10,427 nucleotides of DNA. Origin: Chrysochromulina tobinii (Eukaryota; Haptophyta; Prymnesiales; Chrysochromulinaceae). The stretch spans positions 1-10,427 of the forward strand of contig JWZX01001639.1 of assembly GCA_001275005.1 (NCBI GenBank), in the 5' to 3' direction. The number at the start of each line of letters is the position of its first letter. The first letter of the stretch is position 1. Shown in pieces: positions 7,194 to 10,427 of this stretch. A model generated the notes under the pieces. The model was not told the origin of the DNA. It did no database searches and worked only from the letters and a program-made list of their open reading frames with translations. The translations under genes and the position numbers were made by a program.

Positions 7194-8226
7194 ATGCGCA
7201 CGAGCGTCACGCTCGGCAACTTGAGACGCGGCGCCTTCCTCGCCGCCACGTCGCTGGCAACCTGTCGAGCGAGTTCCGACCTATCAGCGTGCGCCGCTGC
7301 GGCCGACGCGCCGAAAACGACATCACTCTCGTGGTTCTACAACAAGCCCGTTCGGCTGAGGATAGCATTTGTGCGTCATGGAGAGAGTGCGCTGCCAGGG
7401 AGATTCGATCACGTCATGGGCAGCCCGCAAGCACTTGCGATGTGCCTGGCCGTACCAGCGTCTCTGAGTGTGACCCGCTGACATTGGGCGCATCGCAGGC
7501 ATGAATAACGTGTTCGAATCCCAGGGCGAGGATGCGTACGTCGCACGCCGAACGCCAGACCCTGATCTCAGCCCGCGAGGCTTTGTGCAGGCGCAACAGC
7601 TCGGCGCCTTCCTAGGCGACTTGGACGCAAGCTCGCTGCTTGGCATTCATCCGGTGAGCGAGCTGTGGGTTAGCCCAGTCAAGCGCACGCTGCAGACAAT
7701 GCAGCCGACGGCGCTGAGCCTCGGCCTGCCGCCCAAGGTACGGCTCGACTGCTTCGAGGCGGGCGGCATCTACCAGAGCGACGCCACGTACACGAGCTTT
7801 GAGGCGCGCGGCGGGCTGACCCGGAGCGAGATGGAGCGCATGTTCCCTACGTTCGAGCTGCCAGCGGGTGTGACCGATCATGGTTGGTACCCTCCCGCTG
7901 GCACGCGCGACGGCAAGGAGACGGAGGACGAGTGCCGTGCGCGCGTGGCAGGCGTGGCGGCCTCGCTCAAGGCTGAGGCCGCCACGCTCACCGAGAGCAA
8001 GCAGGTGGTGCTCGTGGTCCATTACGACTTCCTGTGCGCGTTGCTCGACGAGCTTCTCGGGCGCGGCGAGGTGCCTCGCGGGCCCTTTGTCAACTTTCGT
8101 CATTACAACACGGGCATCAGCGTCATCGACATTCAGCAGGATGGCACCGTGGTCACCTCGATGCTCAACGCCGTCCCGCACCTGGTGGGCCGGCCTGATC
8201 TCGTGTCCGGGTTTGACATGAAGTGA
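7194..8226 (+). CDS. Histidine phosphatase (RHG / phosphoglycerate-mutase-like), two exons
   Basis: The gene has two coding exons, 7194-7386 and 7499-8226, joined into a 306-aa product. The histidine phosphatase superfamily transfers phosphate via a phospho-histidine. Visible landmarks are RHGES at 61-65 (nucleophile His62), SPVKRTLQT around 123-131 (Arg127 of the phosphate pocket), Glu151 as a possible acid, and VVHYDFL at 237-243 (second catalytic His239). The RHGES-x-NN start and NTGISVIDI near the end place it among PGM-like phosphatases, not clearly a glycolytic mutase; the substrate is unknown. The intron splits the Ser of RHGES (A|GC), and without splicing the frame ends at TGA 7479-7481, cutting off most of the enzyme. 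The first 45 residues contain RRGAFLAATSLAT and an Ala-rich AxA-like stretch, which may be an organelle-targeting or signal segment (weak). In-frame ATGs at 7095 and 7137 would lengthen the N-terminus. Only about 105 bp follow the kinesin stop. Confidence 0.88.
7387..7498 (+). other. GT-AG spliceosomal intron, phase 1, 112 nt
   Basis: The donor is GAGA|GTGCGC and the acceptor is CATCGCAG|GC. Joining A with GC gives AGC (Ser) and places RHGES directly before MNNVFES, the expected active-site sequence, in a single frame. CTGAC at 7478-7482, about 16 nt before the acceptor AG, fits the CTRAY branch-point consensus, and the TGA that ends the unspliced frame lies partly in it. The pyrimidine tract is weak. 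This is the only intron I could support in the window. Confidence 0.88.
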
Positions 8227-8843
8227 GTCAAGGCTCTAGAACGAGCCGAGCTATGAACTCCGAGCTGTGGACTCCGAGCTATGAACGAGCCGAGCTATGA
8301 ACGATCCGAGCTATGAACTCCGAGCTATGAACTCCAGCCGATGACGCGCCAGCCGATGACGCTCACGATGACGCCCATGCTGTTGCCGGCATTTTGAAAG
8401 ACTTCCTTATGGGCTTTGTGTAGAATGGAAGGCCCTCGGCCACCACAACGGTCTCTTGATGCCGCTCTGGGGTGGGGACACGACGGTCCGCGAAATTTTT
8501 GAGCTTCCGCGCCGGGACGGTTCGCGGCTTCCGCTGCCCAACGCCGCCAAGCGCCAAGGAACATAAACACCCCACTTTGTGCGAACTAAGACAAGTGTTC
8601 ACCATGCTTTGTGTACAGTGCGCCCAGGAGCCAGGTAGAAAGGGTTGCGGTGCAGAGCAATTTGGGTGGTTCGTATCCGCATTACCCATGTACTTACGTC
8701 TTACCTACTATTCGTGCGCACGCGGATGCACCCTGCCATCAGCCGGAACGCGGAATCGCGGATGAATTGCCTACCCTACTTGTGATGCGGTGGCGCCATG
8801 GGTGGCGCGCCCTACAGGACCGTGCCGTGCGCGGCACCTCTCC
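8227..8843. other. Convergent intergenic spacer with repeats
   Basis: This spacer holds the facing 3' ends of the phosphatase and the dienelactone hydrolase genes. The left part is a short tandem array, listed separately. The middle (about 8411-8524, minus strand) may hold a decayed retroelement coding fragment, described in the findings. The rest (8525-8843) shows no convincing frame, RNA gene or terminator. Confidence 0.5.
8246..8362. repeat. Tandem minisatellite, 14-16-bp CCGAGCT units
   Basis: CCGAGCT starts at 8246, 8260, 8274, 8290, 8306 and 8320, i.e. spacings of 14, 14, 16, 16 and 14 bp. Units are of the form CCGAGCTATGAACT (14) or CCGAGCTATGAACGAG (16). The array passes into two copies of a related unit, CCAGCCGATGACGC, at 8334-8347 and 8349-8362. 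It begins 20 bp after the phosphatase stop codon, so part of it is probably transcribed in the 3' UTR. Confidence 0.85.
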
Positions 8844-9842
8844 TCAAATCGCAAGCGCCTCCTCCAAAAAATGCTTCGCGGCGACCCAGCTCGCCCTTGC
8901 AGCGTGCGCGTCGTAAGCAAACTGCGGCTTCTCATTGAGCGCCTGCGCAGGGTTGGTGAAGCCGTGCAGCGTGCCGCCTCCGAAGCTCAGCAGCTGCCAG
9001 TGGGCTCTGAGCCGGCTCAGTTGGCTGAGGCAGGCCGAGAGCGCCTCGGGCGGCACGTAGGGATCGGCGTCGGCGTGGCAGAGCAGGACGCGCGCCCGTA
9101 GCGAGGCGACACCCGGCGCGACCGGGAGGGCGTCCACGAGCCCGTGGAACGAGACGACCGCGCGCAGGCCCTCGGGGTCGGTGCGCAGCAGGTCGAGTAC
9201 CGCGCGCCCCCCAAAGCAGTACCCGAGTGCAGCGATGCGCCGCACGTCCACGAGCGGCGACGCCGAGAGCGTCTCCATGGCAAGGCGCATGCGCCTTGCG
9301 AGCATCGAGCGGTCGTCAGCAAGCGCCTGGCGCACGGGCGTCGCCCACGAAGGGTCCCACCCGCGACCGCAGTCGTCACCGAAGCAATCGACGATCAGGA
9401 CCACGTAGCCATGGCTCGCAAGCGCCTCGGCGCGCCACAGGAGAAACAGATCGGACGGGCCGACGGCCGTGTGAACCAGAAGTATGCCCGGTCGCTCCCT
9501 GGCGGTCACATTCTTGCCCTTGGACCACACGAGCCGTCCAAATAGTGGTGTGTCGCCATCATAATATGTACTCGGCACCGATGTGATGGCGAGATGCTCA
9601 TGCTGCGCCAGCTCCGTGTCGGCTGCCCACGCTGCACGCAGCACCTCTGCCTGAGCGTCCGAGGCAGCCACTCGAGGTGAATCTAAGGTGCCAGCACCCA
9701 TGCCTGTTGCGGCAAGAAGTGGCTTGAGCGTGCGGCTGTGAAGGCGGCGTGCACGCATCACGGCCGTGGCGACAATGCTGCCCACGGCCGTGAAGGAACA
9801 CAGTGCGAGGAGAACGATGGGTTGTGAGCTGAAGCCGAGCAT
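8844..9842 (-). CDS. Dienelactone hydrolase family protein, membrane-anchored alpha/beta hydrolase
   Basis: The intronless gene encodes 332 aa. The alpha/beta-hydrolase core (about 85-332) carries the dienelactone-hydrolase nucleophile elbow GYCFGG at 207-212 (Cys209), an acid in HADADPYVP at 256-264 (likely Asp260) and the histidine in TLHGF at 291-295 (His293). This gives a Cys-Asp-His triad, as in the family that opens lactone or ester rings. HTAVGPSD near 124 sits where the oxyanion region is expected. Residues 8-29 form one hydrophobic helix followed by RARR, which suggests a signal anchor or a signal peptide into an endomembrane or plastid system. A basic, proline-poor linker follows. 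I start at Met 9842, directly before the hydrophobic helix; an in-frame Met at 9884 would add 14 basic residues, which could be real if a transit peptide is needed. Substrate unknown. The gene is convergent with the phosphatase, with no shared pathway evident. Confidence 0.93.
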   Translation of the reverse strand: MLGFSSQPIVLLALCSFTAVGSIVATAVMRARRLHSRTLKPLLAATGMGAGTLDSPRVAASDAQAEVLRAAWAADTELAQHEHLAITSVPSTYYDGDTPLFGRLVWSKGKNVTARERPGILLVHTAVGPSDLFLLWRAEALASHGYVVLIVDCFGDDCGRGWDPSWATPVRQALADDRSMLARRMRLAMETLSASPLVDVRRIAALGYCFGGRAVLDLLRTDPEGLRAVVSFHGLVDALPVAPGVASLRARVLLCHADADPYVPPEALSACLSQLSRLRAHWQLLSFGGGTLHGFTNPAQALNEKPQFAYDAHAARASWVAAKHFLEEALAI

Positions 9843-9923
9843 ACTCAGTCCGCGGGTGTGTCTTGGGTGTCGAATTCTAAACACTGGCTATGAAACAAAA
9901 CATGCCTTCGCGCAAGATCTCTC

Positions 9924-9939
9924 TTCGTTCGTTCGTTCG
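9924..9939. repeat. Tetranucleotide microsatellite (TTCG)4
   Basis: Four perfect TTCG units lie about 80-100 bp upstream of the dienelactone hydrolase start, probably in its 5' leader. On the minus strand they read CGAA. Confidence 0.85.
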
Positions 9940-10155
9940 TTTCAGGGCCCTCTCGGCCAGACACACACCCACAAGCCCCGAAAAGGCGTGCGTGGGAGGC
10001 GCTCACACAGACACACTTTACACACGTTGACGGGAGCCTCCCTGAAAAGGTCCCGGGGTATCGACGGCCTCTTGGGAAGTGACGGGGGTGCTCTATAGAG
10101 GGGGGGTAATCAAGTTGCCCCGCGCGCGTAGCGTGCGGGTTTTCAGCCCGCCGCA

Positions 10156-10173
10156 GGCGCGAAAATTTTGGCG
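10156..10173. promoter_or_regulatory. Back-to-back E2F-like sites
   Basis: GGCGCGAAAATTTTGGCG contains a full E2F consensus (TTTTCGCGCC when read on the minus strand) abutting a second, inverted half (TTTTGGCG). It lies about 315 bp upstream of the dienelactone hydrolase start and may serve that gene or one beyond the window. The call rests on the motif match alone. Confidence 0.3.
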
Positions 10174-10407
10174 ATATTGACTGTAAATCACTACATTTAG
10201 GCCCTGAAATTGATGCCACTCACACACTATTGACTGCGGGCTACACGAAAGTACAGGAGCGGAAATAGAAACTGCGCTCTGTATTCTGGAATCTGTGCTC
10301 CCTACGTTGCGGTGAGCACTAGGTATTACACTCGGAAACTTGGATCTGGGAATTTGTGGGTCCCTCTTGCTGCGTCCTGCGACCCAAGAGGGGTCCTCCT
10401 TGGGGTC

Positions 10408-10427
10408 CTCGGAAACTCGGAAACTCG
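10408..10427. repeat. CTCGGAAA tandem repeat at the window edge
   Basis: Two full units (10408-10415 and 10416-10423) and a partial third (CTCG) reach the last base, so the array probably continues outside the window. A lone copy lies at 10331-10338. Confidence 0.7.

Larger units (their letters stand above)
9843..10427. other. Right-end non-coding region (upstream of dienelactone hydrolase gene)
   Basis: No open frame here looks protein-coding, and much of it is less GC-rich than the genes. It should hold the promoter of the minus-strand dienelactone hydrolase gene. Visible elements are a TTCG microsatellite (9924-9939), CA-rich DNA (about 9960-10025), a CTCTATAGAG palindrome (10091-10100), paired E2F-like sites (10156-10173), two ATTGACTG octamers (10176-10183 and 10229-10236), a weak inverted repeat (10362-10369 with 10385-10392) and a terminal tandem repeat. 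None has a proven function. Confidence 0.5.

Noticed and set aside
7510-7522. tRNA B-box-like GTTCGAATCC
   Set aside because: It is inside the phosphatase coding exon (VFES), and the flanking bases do not pair as a T-arm.
5130-8226. Bacterial operon interpretation of kinesin plus phosphatase
   Set aside because: There are no ribosome-binding sites, the phosphatase has a spliceosomal intron, and the proteins are eukaryotic.
8668-8680. tRNA B-box-like GGTTCGTATCC in the convergent spacer
   Set aside because: A four-pair T-arm is possible, but no A-box or matching acceptor strand is found upstream.
10362-10392. Inverted repeat with 8-bp arms as a terminator
   Set aside because: It has a 15-nt loop, no T-run, and lies upstream of the nearest gene; rho-independent termination does not apply to a nuclear genome.

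Overview
The window looks like nuclear DNA from a GC-rich, gene-dense unicellular eukaryote, most likely an alga of the haptophyte or pelagophyte kind; this lineage guess is inference. The eukaryotic assignment itself is well supported. It rests on a calnexin, a kinesin, a GT-AG intron that splits a phosphatase active-site motif, no ribosome-binding sites, and no bacterial operon spacing.

Layout from left to right. Positions 1-555 hold no supported gene, only a 20-bp direct repeat that runs into the next gene's stop codon. Positions 556-2772 (minus) encode a 738-aa protein with a possible ubiquitin-like N-terminus, TPR-like helices and a C-terminal SGNH/GDSL-type hydrolase domain. Positions 2773-3479 are non-coding as far as I can tell. 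Positions 3480-5129 (minus) encode calnexin, with signal peptide, lectin domain, 4+4 P-domain repeats, one membrane span and an acidic tail. Only 108 bp separate its start from a divergently transcribed kinesin-13-like motor at 5238-7088 (plus), which appears to carry a C-terminal SAM-like domain. Next, in the same direction, is a histidine (RHG) phosphatase in two exons (7194-7386 and 7499-8226). A convergent spacer (8227-8843) contains a 14-16-bp tandem repeat and a possible retroelement scrap. It separates the phosphatase from a membrane-anchored dienelactone-hydrolase-family protein at 8844-9842 (minus). The right end (9843-10427) is non-coding, with simple repeats, a paired E2F-like site and a tandem repeat that runs off the window edge.

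The five genes do not form an obvious pathway. Calnexin is ER housekeeping, the kinesin is cytoskeletal, and the three others are predicted hydrolases of unknown substrate. The least ordinary items are the TPR-SGNH fusion, the kinesin-SAM fusion, and the very short calnexin/kinesin divergent promoter with a G-box. I do not see a clear defence, mobile or biosynthetic system.
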